Shown: positions 1 through 8,352 of the stretch, in pieces
Position numbering within the stretch: the stretch's first letter is position 1
How the letters are laid out: each line of letters begins with the position of its first letter
Assembly (NCBI GenBank): GCA_964504565.1
Contig: CAZDEY010000001.1
Span: 1 to 64,000 of the forward strand
Origin: Cesiribacter sp964504565
Lineage (GTDB): Bacteria; Bacteroidota; Bacteroidia; Cytophagales; Cyclobacteriaceae
Reading direction: 5' to 3'
DNA: 64,000 bases
Notes under the pieces: generated by a model
The model's database searches: none
Seen by the model: only the letters and a program-made list of their open reading frames with translations
What the model was told of the DNA's origin: nothing
Translations under genes and position numbers: made by a program

Positions 1-1038
1 TGTACCGCCGATGTTGGCTGGATTACCGGCCATAGCTATATTGTGTATGGCCCGTTGCTGGCCGGGGCTACTTCCGTTATGTTTGAAGGCGTACCTACCT
101 ACCCCGATGCCGGCCGGTTCTGGGCCATTTGCGAGAAGCATAAGGTAAACCAGTTCTACACCGCGCCCACGGCCATTAGAGCCCTGCAGGCTCACGGCAC
201 CCAGCCGCTGGAACCCCACGATCTATCGTCGCTGCGAGTAATTGGTACGGTAGGTGAGCCTATAAACGAAGAAGCCTGGCACTGGTACCATACGCACGTG
301 GGCAAGGGCCGCTGCCCGGTGGTAGATACCTGGTGGCAAACCGAAACTGGCGGCATCATGATTTCGCCCTTAGCCGGAATAACCCCAACCAAACCCGGTT
401 ACGCCACCCTGCCGCTGCCTGGCGTACAGTTAGCCATTCTGGATAATGACGGGCAGGAGCTGAAAGGAAACAGTGTAGAAGGCAACCTCTGCATTAAGTA
501 TCCGTGGCCCTCAATGCTCCGCACCACCTATGGCGACCACGAGCGCTGCCGCCAGACTTACTTCTCCAGCTTTAAAGGATACTACTTTACCGGCGATGGT
601 GTAAAGCGCGACGAGGACGGCTATTACCGAATTCTAGGCCGGGTAGATGATGTAATTAATGTTTCCGGCCACCGTATGGGCACGGCCGAGGTAGAGAATG
701 CTATTAATGAACACCCTAAAGTTATAGAATCGGCGGTAGTAGGTTACCCGCACGACATTAAGGGGCAGGGCATTTACGCCTACGTGATATGCGATATGGA
801 AGGCCGCTCGGAAGACAACCTGATTGGCGAAATACGCGAAACCGTAAGCAAAATTATTGGCCCAATTGCCAAACCGGACAAGGTGCAGATTGTACCGGGC
901 CTGCCCAAAACTCGCTCCGGCAAAATTATGCGCCGCATCCTGCGCAAAATTGCCTCTAGCGATACCAGTAACCTGGGCGATACATCTACCCTATTAAATC
1001 CGGAAGTGGTAGAGAGTATTAAGGATGGGGCTAAGTAG
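1..1038 (+). CDS. acs: Acetyl-CoA synthetase, C-terminal part (5' end outside window)
   Basis: Makes acetyl-CoA from acetate, ATP and CoA in the cytoplasm. The reading frame is already open at base 1, so the gene starts upstream; the first codons read CTADVGWITGHSYIVYGPL, the family's signature stretch. Further on are the adenylation-core motif DTWWQTETGG, the hinge region YYFTGDG and GRVDDVINVSGHR, and near the end the conserved acetylatable lysine motif KTRSGKIMRRILRKIA. The visible 345 residues are roughly the C-terminal half of a usual 640-650-residue Acs. An 11-bp-stem hairpin follows the stop. The identification is firm; only the 5' half and promoter are unseen. Confidence 0.95.
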   Translation, partial: CTADVGWITGHSYIVYGPLLAGATSVMFEGVPTYPDAGRFWAICEKHKVNQFYTAPTAIRALQAHGTQPLEPHDLSSLRVIGTVGEPINEEAWHWYHTHVGKGRCPVVDTWWQTETGGIMISPLAGITPTKPGYATLPLPGVQLAILDNDGQELKGNSVEGNLCIKYPWPSMLRTTYGDHERCRQTYFSSFKGYYFTGDGVKRDEDGYYRILGRVDDVINVSGHRMGTAEVENAINEHPKVIESAVVGYPHDIKGQGIYAYVICDMEGRSEDNLIGEIRETVSKIIGPIAKPDKVQIVPGLPKTRSGKIMRRILRKIASSDTSNLGDTSTLLNPEVVESIKDGAK

Positions 1039-1047
1039 AGATTTTAC

Positions 1048-1088
1048 AAATAATCAGTCGTAGACAGTTTGTCTGCAACTGATTATTT
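1048..1088 (+). terminator. Hairpin after acs
   Basis: The 11-base arms AAATAATCAGT (1048-1058) and ACTGATTATTT (1078-1088) are perfectly complementary, with a second short stem (AGACA/TGTCT) inside the loop. It begins 9 bases after the acs stop, and its 3' arm ends in T residues. It probably terminates acs transcription. Confidence 0.7.
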
Positions 1089-1183
1089 AATTCAAATACG
1101 ATAATTATTGTCCCAGCTAAAATGTTGTGCAATGATTAGGTTGGATGGGAATGTATTTTAGCCATTGTTGTGTACCATTTTTT

Positions 1184-1573
1184 CTATTTATACATTTCCA
1201 ATGCATATTCCACATTTTCGTTACTCAGTTCTTTCAATATTTTTAGAGCAGCAATTGATTTCTCAGAGTCAATTGATTTTAATGCATATACACACTTTCT
1301 TAAAGTTGATTCTAATTCATCATCGTACGGTCTGAAAGTTTCTTTATCCAATGCGATATCGAGAATTGGTTCAACGAATCGGTCATCCTTGAGATTTTCT
1401 AGATATATGGTGTTCACTATGTCTTCGTGTTGACTATGCCACTTTCCAGAAAGAGCTTTTTCAATCAAGTCAAATTGACCATAATCAATGTCTTTTGTTT
1501 TTTTGATATCTAGATATTTAATTAAGTCTTCCTCACTCTGTTTATCAACTGCTATTTTAAGTAACTCATTCAT
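1184..1573 (-). CDS. Hypothetical helical-repeat-like protein, 129 aa
   Basis: I do not recognise a named family with certainty. The protein is acidic, soluble and predicted largely helical, with two loosely repeated segments (around residues 60-80 and 90-125) that look like HEAT-type helix pairs, for example IVNTIYLENLKDDRFVEPIL followed by CVYALKSID. There is no signal peptide or membrane segment. It lies alone in an AT-rich pocket. Small HEAT-like proteins of this size are common among immunity proteins, but no toxin gene is adjacent, so that role would be a guess. The ATG at 1573 gives the whole open frame. Confidence 0.6.
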   Translation of the reverse strand: MNELLKIAVDKQSEEDLIKYLDIKKTKDIDYGQFDLIEKALSGKWHSQHEDIVNTIYLENLKDDRFVEPILDIALDKETFRPYDDELESTLRKCVYALKSIDSEKSIAALKILKELSNENVEYALEMYK

Positions 1574-1626
1574 ATTGCTTTAAATGGCCTACAACTCCTA
1601 GGTAAAATTTTATTTTCCAATTTCAA

Positions 1627-1665
1627 TAGCTCAGGGCGGCCGTTGCACGGTTTAGACCCGAGCTA
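1627..1665 (-). repeat. Inverted repeat between two minus-strand genes
   Basis: TAGCTCAGGG (1627-1636) and CCCGAGCTA (1657-1665) form an 8-9 bp stem around a GC-rich loop. It sits just downstream of the 1689-2348 gene in the direction of transcription, so it may act as a terminator. It has no clear T-run, and it may instead be a dispersed intergenic element. Confidence 0.45.
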
Positions 1666-1688
1666 CAATAAACTTCTTATCACTATTT

Positions 1689-2348
1689 TTATCCAGCGAA
1701 CCTCAAAATTGCTTCGAGCATTTCAATAGTAGCCGGCTGCTTACTGGCCAATAGATAACCGTCTGGAGTATATTCAAATTCAAAACTTGCCGCTTGTAGT
1801 TCAGTAGCATTCTCGCGAAGAAATTCGGCAGTGGTAGGATTGTCTTCTAAATATCTAACGGGAAGATATAAAGCAAGGTGCATCAGGCTAACTACGCCTT
1901 CATTCAGCACCGGCTCTAAATAGTCGGCTTCATATAGTACTATAATAGCTTCATCCTTAATATAGGCTTCATAAATTCCAATAGCATAAAATTCAGCGAA
2001 CCACTGATATCCTTTCAAGATTGGCGTCAGCTCGTTATTAACCTGATTTTCTCTTAAAGCTGTGAAGTTTTGGCTTTCTAATTTTTGGATTAAAGAAAAC
2101 AATTCAGGGTCGTTCTCTGCCGCTTCCCTAACTAAACTACGGCTGGTTTCTTCATCGTCGATAACTACACCCGTTTCGGCCTCCTCCAGCGTTAAGTACT
2201 TTCCGGTGGCCGGGTCGTAAATTCTATCATCCTTTAGACTTTCTATTGTTCTAGATTTAGCAGAAGAAGATGATATTAGCATCATAAAGATCAAAACTAG
2301 AATAACAAGCAGTCCAATAACTCCTATGTAAATTACATATTCAATCAT
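1689..2348 (-). CDS. Hypothetical membrane-anchored protein, 219 aa
   Basis: The N-terminus MIEYVIYIGVIGLLVIL is a single strong membrane segment (about residues 1-25). A charged, mostly helical domain predicted to be soluble follows. I see no catalytic motif and do not recognise the family. A TTG codon five codons upstream could extend the frame, but the ATG at 2348 is preceded by GGGTAGG at suitable distance and places the hydrophobic segment at the very start, so I prefer it. The gene is AT-rich compared with acs and the CLC gene. It diverges from the CLC gene across a 256-base spacer. Confidence 0.6.
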   Translation of the reverse strand: MIEYVIYIGVIGLLVILVLIFMMLISSSSAKSRTIESLKDDRIYDPATGKYLTLEEAETGVVIDDEETSRSLVREAAENDPELFSLIQKLESQNFTALRENQVNNELTPILKGYQWFAEFYAIGIYEAYIKDEAIIVLYEADYLEPVLNEGVVSLMHLALYLPVRYLEDNPTTAEFLRENATELQAASFEFEYTPDGYLLASKQPATIEMLEAILRFAG

Positions 2349-2591
2349 AAATTGCCTACCCAAAAAACACCAACAAAATACCTATCAGCAATACCATAGC
2401 ACCGTACATTAATAAGTCTACTACCATATACTGCTATACTTAGTATAGAATTTATTCCACCACTTCATTAAGCTCATTTTTCAACTACAAAAATACGCCT
2501 CCGGGCTAAACTCCTGACAATAAGTAATATTTAAGGCTAAATTACTTATCAATATTATAGCCAATGCTTCTGCCAGGCTAAAACCTTTTTG

Positions 2592-2599
2592 TACTTTTG
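2592..2599 (+). promoter_or_regulatory. -7 box for the CLC gene
   Basis: TACTTTTG matches the Bacteroidota -7 consensus TAnnTTTG and ends five bases before the ATG at 2605. With a usual start site about 5-7 bases downstream, the mRNA would begin at or next to the ATG, so it would be leaderless. A clear -33 TTG is not visible at the expected spacing. Confidence 0.5.
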
Positions 2600-2604
2600 C
2601 GCTA

Positions 2605-4392
2605 ATGAGTGGCAGCAGCTGGCTGACCCGCCTGCTAATCTGGCGGATCCGGCATATTAATAACCGTAACTTCCTTCTGATTCTGGGCGGCATTATTGGT
2701 ATAGTGTCCGGCTTGGCAGCGGTTATTCTTAAAGAATCTGTTCATTTTATCCAACACAGCCTTACCGGCTTCTTCCAGTTCGATTTTGCCAACTTCCTTT
2801 ACGTAGCCTATCCGTTAATCGGTATTTTGCTTACGGCTATGCTGGCCCGCTACGTACTGGGCGAAAAACTGGGCCACGGCATCACCAATATCTTATACAT
2901 TATCAATAAGAAAGGTAGCCTTATTGAAGCCCGAAAAACGTACTCGCGCATGCTGACCTCGGCCCTTACCGTAGGCTTTGGAGGTTCGGTAGGGCTAGAG
3001 GCACCAATTGTAGTAACCGGCTCGGCCATTGGTAGCAATATTGGGCGCTTAATGCACCTCAACTACAAAAAGCGAACCTTGCTGATTGGTTGCGGGGCGG
3101 CCGGGGCTATTGCGGCTATATTTAATTCGCCTATTGCCGGGGTAATTTTTGCCATTGAAGTTATCCTGTCCGAGGTTACAATTGCCGCCTTTATTCCGCT
3201 GCTGATAGCCTCGGTATTTGGGCAGTTAGTGAGTTTGGCCCTACTAGGCGATGATATTCTGCTCAGCTTTAAGCTGGAAGACCCGTTTGAGGCCGGCGAT
3301 GTTCCTTACTATCTAGTTCTTGGCGCGGTTTGCGGCTTGGTTTCGTTTTACTTTAGCCGGATGATGACCACGGTGGAGGGCTGGGTGGAAGAAATTAAGC
3401 AACATATACCGCGGGCAATTTTGGGCGGGGTAGCGCTGGGGGTTATCATATTTGTTTTTCCGCCAATTTACGGCGAGGGCTACGATATTATAAAGGCCAT
3501 GCTTAGCGGGCAGGATGCCGCTCTTTTAGGCCGCAGCCTCTTCTTTTCGGAATTAGATAGTAAATACTTTCTCTTCTTCTTTATGCTGGGCGTGCTGCTG
3601 ATTAAACCGGTAGCTTCGGCGCTTACGCTAGGTAGCGGCGGTAGCGGCGGTATATTTGCGCCCTCGCTATTTATGGGTGGCGTAACCGGCTTTTTGGTGG
3701 CCCGCCTGGTAAACTTTGTTCAGGTTGCGGGGCAGGTTAGCGTGGCTAATTTTACGTTGGTAGGTATGTGCGGTATACTAAGCGGCGTACTGCGGGCCCC
3801 GCTAACGGCCATATTTCTTATAGCAGAAATAACTAGCGGCTACACCCTGTTTGTACCCTTAATGCTGGTTTCGGCCATAGCGTTTTCGGTAGCCAATTAT
3901 TTTGAACGCTACAGCTTCTACACCAAAAGCCTGATAGAAAAAGGCGACCTTATCTCGCACGACCGCGACCGCCAGGTACTGAGCCTGATAAACCTGGATA
4001 AAATAGTGGAAACCGACTTGCTGACCATTCACCCCAACGCTACGGTTGACGACTTGGTAAAACTGGTAAAAACGAGCCGACGCAACATATTTCCGGTAGT
4101 AAATGAGGCCAACGAGCTTAAAGGAATAATTACCCTAGACGATGTGCGCGACATCATGTTCGATTCGGAAAAGCGCCATCGGCTGCTAATTAAAACCCTG
4201 ATGCGTACCCCACCGGCCGAGGTTAGCTCTACCGAGAGCATGGCATCGGTAATGAATAAGTTTGAGCAAACCGGCGCCTGGAATTTGCCGGTAATTGATA
4301 GCGGTTGCTATGTAGGTTTTGTATCGAAAAGCCGGATATTCAACGCCTACCGCAGCCGCCTAATTCGCCAGCAGAAAGATTATGTGGGTTAA
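2605..4392 (+). CDS. CLC-family chloride channel/transporter with C-terminal CBS pair
   Basis: This is an integral inner-membrane anion channel or exchanger. Residues about 20-440 form the CLC membrane domain: the gating-glutamate motif GSVGLEAPIV (E132), the helix FNSPIAGVIFAIEV, and the filter motif GSGGSGGIFAPSLFMGG. Residues about 450-590 form two CBS domains (TIHPNATVDDLV and TESMASVMNKF), which in this family sense adenine nucleotides. At the position of the internal proton glutamate of E. coli ClC exchangers (the second E of its IIEE motif) this protein has V186 (AIEV), and the usual GSGIP loop reads GHGIT, with H91 in place of the central serine. That combination suggests channel-like or atypical ion selectivity. 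It is transcribed alone, probably leaderless, with a bidirectional terminator after it. Confidence 0.9.
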   Translation: MSGSSWLTRLLIWRIRHINNRNFLLILGGIIGIVSGLAAVILKESVHFIQHSLTGFFQFDFANFLYVAYPLIGILLTAMLARYVLGEKLGHGITNILYIINKKGSLIEARKTYSRMLTSALTVGFGGSVGLEAPIVVTGSAIGSNIGRLMHLNYKKRTLLIGCGAAGAIAAIFNSPIAGVIFAIEVILSEVTIAAFIPLLIASVFGQLVSLALLGDDILLSFKLEDPFEAGDVPYYLVLGAVCGLVSFYFSRMMTTVEGWVEEIKQHIPRAILGGVALGVIIFVFPPIYGEGYDIIKAMLSGQDAALLGRSLFFSELDSKYFLFFFMLGVLLIKPVASALTLGSGGSGGIFAPSLFMGGVTGFLVARLVNFVQVAGQVSVANFTLVGMCGILSGVLRAPLTAIFLIAEITSGYTLFVPLMLVSAIAFSVANYFERYSFYTKSLIEKGDLISHDRDRQVLSLINLDKIVETDLLTIHPNATVDDLVKLVKTSRRNIFPVVNEANELKGIITLDDVRDIMFDSEKRHRLLIKTLMRTPPAEVSSTESMASVMNKFEQTGAWNLPVIDSGCYVGFVSKSRIFNAYRSRLIRQQKDYVG

Positions 4393-4420
4393 ATTACGGC
4401 ATACCTTTAACTATAAAAAT

Positions 4421-4454
4421 AAAAGCCTGCTTCCTTAAATTGAAACAGGCTTTT
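4421..4454. terminator. Bidirectional terminator between CLC and ohr
   Basis: AAAAGCCTG (4421-4429) and CAGGCTTTT (4446-4454) form a 9-bp stem with A/T tracts on both sides. It lies between the convergent CLC and Ohr genes and can serve both. Confidence 0.8.
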
Positions 4455-4473
4455 CCTTTTGAAGGTCTTAGGC

Positions 4474-4890
4474 TTACACTAAAGAAACCTCTACCCCAAT
4501 ATTGTTTTTGGTAGCCTTAGAGTACGGACAAACCCGGTTAGCCTGCTCTACTAATTGCTGAGCCTTTTCCCTTTCCAGGTTCGGAATGTATACCTCAATT
4601 TTAGCTGCCAGTTCAAAGCCATTATCTTCAGTTTGGCCAATATCTACCTTGGCAGTTACCTCGGAACTATCCAGCTTTACACCCTGCTGGCGGGCTACCA
4701 GTTGCAAGGCACTATCAAAACAAGCGGCGTAACCGGCAGCAAAAAGTTGCTCGGGATTGCTAAACTTACCCCCGGGGCCACCCATTTCCTTAGGAACCCT
4801 AACCTCTAGGTCTAATACATTATCGTTACTGGTAACCCGGCCGTTTCTGCCACCGGAAGCCTTTACTTCGGCCTGATATAATTTCTTCAT
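4474..4890 (-). CDS. ohr: Organic hydroperoxide resistance protein (Ohr subfamily of OsmC)
   Basis: A cytoplasmic thiol peroxidase that reduces organic and fatty-acid hydroperoxides using its two cysteines. At 138 residues it is the normal family length. The motifs present are GGRNGRV near the N-terminus (the family's catalytic arginine), NPEQLFAAGYAACFDSAL (peroxidatic cysteine) and VCPYSKATKNN (resolving cysteine). It is a single-gene unit convergent with the CLC gene. A diverged paralogue lies 12 kb away at 16900-17313. Confidence 0.93.
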   Translation of the reverse strand: MKKLYQAEVKASGGRNGRVTSNDNVLDLEVRVPKEMGGPGGKFSNPEQLFAAGYAACFDSALQLVARQQGVKLDSSEVTAKVDIGQTEDNGFELAAKIEVYIPNLEREKAQQLVEQANRVCPYSKATKNNIGVEVSLV

Positions 4891-5132
4891 TTCAATAGAT
4901 TTATTTAAGGCGTTTAACCGCCAATAACCCTTCTATGTTCAGTCTCTTTAATACTAAAGCCTCACCTCTCACGCACCTACCCAAAATTCACTGCCCAAAT
5001 AAACTTGTACTAGAAAAAATCCAACCTGCTGCCGCTTTGCGTAATTGGTAGTGACTGAGAAATTGGTTTACCCAATCTTTCTAGAAGACATAAAACCCCT
5101 AAATAGCTAAACGGGTGAGCGAGTTATACAGA

Positions 5133-5164
5133 AAACGAGCCTGTGCTTAACGTCAGGCTTGTTT
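5133..5164 (+). terminator. Orphan hairpin in the ohr/endonuclease spacer
   Basis: AAACGAGCCTG (5133-5143) and CAGGCTTGTTT (5154-5164) form an 11-bp stem with one G-T pair. No annotated gene ends just before it on the plus strand. It could be a second terminator for the endonuclease gene on the minus strand, or mark the end of a short untranslated RNA. I see no open reading frame of note in 4891-5132. Confidence 0.45.
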
Positions 5165-5200
5165 TAAAGATTTCTGATTGTTGCTAAGTGTGTAGCAAAA

Positions 5201-5236
5201 AAAAGCCCCGCTATCTGGTTCAGATGCGGGGCTTTT
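5201..5236 (-). terminator. Terminator of the endonuclease I gene
   Basis: AAAAGCCCCGC (5201-5211) and GCGGGGCTTTT (5226-5236) form an 11-bp GC-rich stem followed, on the minus strand, by a run of T residues. It lies 23 bases beyond the stop codon at 5259. Confidence 0.85.
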
Positions 5237-5258
5237 CAGTTATCCTTGAATTTATAGT

Positions 5259-7868
5259 TTACTTAATCAGTAGCCGTTCAGTGTGCTTCTTGCCATCGGC
5301 TTCAAAAACCAGCAGGTATATACCGGCTTTCAGGCGGGTAGTTTCAATACTGATTTCTGAACGTTCGTTCACCTTTACTGCTTGGGTAAGCAGTATCCTC
5401 CCGCTTAGTTCCACTACCTGAATTTTACCTTCGGTCAACGGAGGCTCCGGCAGTTGTAACGAAACTACGTCTACACCCGCCCGGGCCGGGTTGGGCCAGG
5501 CTACTAGTTTAGCCTCTTCTATCGCGGCTTCCACCGCCAATGGTTCGCTGCTTAGTCGGGTATTGCCGCCGCTTACGCTTAGGGTGTAGTCCTCAACCTC
5601 GCCGTAGCTAAATACCTCGCAGGCAGTTGGGTTGCGGTTATACTTCATGCTGATACGCATACGGGTGTTGCCGTTTTTGGCACTTTGGGGCACGGTAAAA
5701 TTACCGCTAACCTTTGATGCGGTAGAACGGCCCTGGCTAAACACATTCTCTCCGGCATCGTCAAAATCGCCGTCCTGGTTCCAGTCTACCCAAATGGTGT
5801 AGGCCTCGCGGTAGGTACGACCCGACCAAGCGGGGTAAATAGTTATAGCGTAATTGCTACCGGCACTAACCGCAAGTGCTGAGGCTGTAAAATTGCCGTA
5901 GCCGCCGTTATTACCGCTATTATTGGTTACGCCGCCAATAGTTACCGCCGCTATCCACTCATCTATAGTACTGCGCCCGTAGCTATTACAATACGTTAGT
6001 ACAGGCGGCGGGGTCAAGGTTGTAAAATCGGCGCTTACCCAAGCTGAGGTTAGCTCGCTACCGCAATCGCTCCTTACTTCCCACTCGTATTGGCTATCCG
6101 CAGTAAGGCCCGAAATAGAAACCGAGGTATTGGCAGTTTCGGTAGTTAACCAGCTAGAAGTACCGCTTATCCGGTAGTGAACAGTATAATTAGCTGCATT
6201 GCCAGTCCAGCTAAGAGTAGCGGTAGTTTCGCTTACGTCAGAGACAGTAAGCGAAGTTGGGGCATCGCAAGTTGGGGCAGTACCCCCACCGTTAAACGTA
6301 TGGCTTCCTAAATTGTTGAAATCATCCTTGGCAAGGCTAGTCCACTCACTGGTGGTGTAAGAGGTATTAGGGGAGTTTATATTGGCATTTCTAACCAGGG
6401 TAACATCTTTGGCAAAATCTGCTGAGCTGCCCGATTCGCCAATCATATCAATTAATACATCATTCTTGAACAAACCAACCGCATCGTTACCGTTAAAGTT
6501 AACTACTGAACTACCCCCCATAGTTATATCCGCTACGGATTGCATGGCGGCATCGGCTGAACTGTGCACAATTACGTATACATCACCGCTGGCCAGGCTT
6601 CCGCTTAGGTTTAGCGGATATGCCCAGCTACCTGAGCCGTTAATTTCAATTTTTAAACTGTAGCTTGAAAGGTCTACCGTGCCGGAAGTTACATTGGCGA
6701 TTTCCAGACCCTTGTTAAAAGAAGACCCCTCAATATATTCACTTATAAGTAACTCGTTGCCCGAGCCACTGGTACCGGCAGCCGATACGGTTAGGGTAAA
6801 GCTTTGCTCGGCACTGGCCTGACCATCAGATACGCTAAGCGCTACGCTATGGGTGCCTATATCGTTTGCGCCTGGCACGCCGCTTAGGCTGGCCGTAGCT
6901 CCGCTAGTAGTAAATGATAACCAGCTTGGCTTGGTGGTTGCCGAAATAGTTAGGGCATCGCCGTTGGCATCGGTGGCTGATATAGTATAGGCATATGAGC
7001 TGTTTTGGGTAGCGGTAGTAACCGGCGTACTGGCAAATACGGGCGCGCTGTTGGTAGGTGTGCCGCCGCACTCAGTTGCCCATATAGCGCAAACCCAATC
7101 CGGATTGTCAATATAAGGGTTACGGTTACCCTGGTAGCTGTAAATTACATCGTTACGCTGACGTTCGGCATCGGAAACCGGATCGCTAAGGTGCCAGGCT
7201 ATTAGGGTCGACAGGCGCGAATGGTAGGCCGATTTATCGGTATTGGTTAAGTAGGTTTCCTGCAGTTCCAGGTCGGGTTCGCCGTTTTCGCCCTCGTAGC
7301 GGGTAGTCATGTAGAAGAGCATCCGGGCAATATCGCCCTTTACCCCAGCGGGCGGCTCCCAAATCCACTCGGTGCTGCTGGTAAACGATTCGGTAGGTCC
7401 GCTGTAGGTTCCGCTATTATCGGTATAGGGCTCGTCGGCCTCATCGAAGTTGCGGTTATTGCGGGCGGTGTTGGTGCTGTTATCCTCGGCTCGTAGGTGG
7501 TGCAAATCGGTGCCGGCGCCGGGGCTAGTGCCAAAATCGCCGCGCGATTTGGCCCATACGTGCTCGCGCGTCCAGCCGTTGCCGCTATTATATTCGGCGG
7601 CCCCATCCATAGAAAAACCCGAATAAATACCGATTACGTTATCAGAATTATTCGGGTCGCGGTCGGCTATTTTAAGAATGTCCCAGGTATCGGTGCCGGA
7701 GCTGGTATAAGGAAATTCAGTATGCCCTTTAATAATATTGTAGAGCGAAGTTTTTAGTTCGGCGCCGGTTTTGCCCTGGGCGGCACTGTAGTAACCGGCC
7801 GGAGCCTGCGCATTGGCAAAAAATACAATAAGCCAACACGGCAAGAGGAGAAGCCTTGCGTAATTCAT
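5259..7868 (-). CDS. Secreted multidomain endonuclease I with T9SS sorting domain
   Basis: Predicted extracellular or surface DNase. Domains in order: a signal peptide (about 1-20); an EndA/endonuclease I His-Me-finger domain (about 25-260) with the catalytic motif WTREHVWAKSRGDFG and TDLHHLRAED; a cadherin-like putative Ig domain (about 272-360); a lamin-tail domain (ELLISEYIEGSSFNKGLEI, about 370-500); a fibronectin III domain (about 540-620); a GEVED domain (about 630-775); and a C-terminal type IX sorting domain (AWPNPARAGVD onward, ending KKHTERLLIK). In this family the nuclease nicks DNA and RNA without sequence specificity. Likely jobs are nutrient DNA scavenging or biofilm DNA turnover (inference). 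It is a single gene with its own strong terminator. Confidence 0.9.
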   Translation of the reverse strand: MNYARLLLLPCWLIVFFANAQAPAGYYSAAQGKTGAELKTSLYNIIKGHTEFPYTSSGTDTWDILKIADRDPNNSDNVIGIYSGFSMDGAAEYNSGNGWTREHVWAKSRGDFGTSPGAGTDLHHLRAEDNSTNTARNNRNFDEADEPYTDNSGTYSGPTESFTSSTEWIWEPPAGVKGDIARMLFYMTTRYEGENGEPDLELQETYLTNTDKSAYHSRLSTLIAWHLSDPVSDAERQRNDVIYSYQGNRNPYIDNPDWVCAIWATECGGTPTNSAPVFASTPVTTATQNSSYAYTISATDANGDALTISATTKPSWLSFTTSGATASLSGVPGANDIGTHSVALSVSDGQASAEQSFTLTVSAAGTSGSGNELLISEYIEGSSFNKGLEIANVTSGTVDLSSYSLKIEINGSGSWAYPLNLSGSLASGDVYVIVHSSADAAMQSVADITMGGSSVVNFNGNDAVGLFKNDVLIDMIGESGSSADFAKDVTLVRNANINSPNTSYTTSEWTSLAKDDFNNLGSHTFNGGGTAPTCDAPTSLTVSDVSETTATLSWTGNAANYTVHYRISGTSSWLTTETANTSVSISGLTADSQYEWEVRSDCGSELTSAWVSADFTTLTPPPVLTYCNSYGRSTIDEWIAAVTIGGVTNNSGNNGGYGNFTASALAVSAGSNYAITIYPAWSGRTYREAYTIWVDWNQDGDFDDAGENVFSQGRSTASKVSGNFTVPQSAKNGNTRMRISMKYNRNPTACEVFSYGEVEDYTLSVSGGNTRLSSEPLAVEAAIEEAKLVAWPNPARAGVDVVSLQLPEPPLTEGKIQVVELSGRILLTQAVKVNERSEISIETTRLKAGIYLLVFEADGKKHTERLLIK

Positions 7869-8352
7869 GAGGGTTGGGGATAGATTGGAATTGGCCGCAA
7901 GATGCAGATTTAAGGCCTCTGATGCTCAGAATTGTAAGAATTTAATAATTTCTTAATATCAAACCTTGCTTAACTGGAACTTATTAAAGGTTCCTAACTA
8001 AAAATTATTGCCTAACGGCTTGCCTACAATTTGCAATTTTTAGGTTTTGGAAATCTTTCCTCTTACGATCAGTTTTTACCTTTTGCAAGAAAGTAAGTCA
8101 AGCCGATAGCTCAGTATTTATTAGGTTTCTTTCCTAAAATGATATTAGATACTTTTTACTTTTACAAAAACTTAAACCTCCTTGAGCATCTTCTACTGAT
8201 TTATAGAGGTGTTCGTGTTAAATCAATACAAACTATTTCACTCCAATAAGCTCCCTACATCAACAAGCAATAGCAGCACAAGCAGGTTGAGATTGCTGCT
8301 GGCTAGTTAAGCAAATAGCTATATTATATATAAACATTTCATAATTGTCGAA
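7869..8352. other. Long AT-rich spacer without a gene
   Basis: This 484-base spacer lies between the start of the endonuclease gene and the end of the peroxidase gene, both on the minus strand. I found no open frame with coding character, no tRNA and no clear hairpin. It must hold the endonuclease promoter, but no convincing -33/-7 pair stands out. Confidence 0.5.

Noticed and set aside
1170..1433. Plus-strand frame opposite the 1184-1573 gene
   Set aside because: It is antisense and has a serine/phenylalanine-rich composition typical of reverse-strand shadows.
7340..7757. Overlapping frames within the endonuclease I gene
   Set aside because: Compositionally they are shadows of the GC-rich coding strand; the endonuclease frame carries the catalytic motifs.
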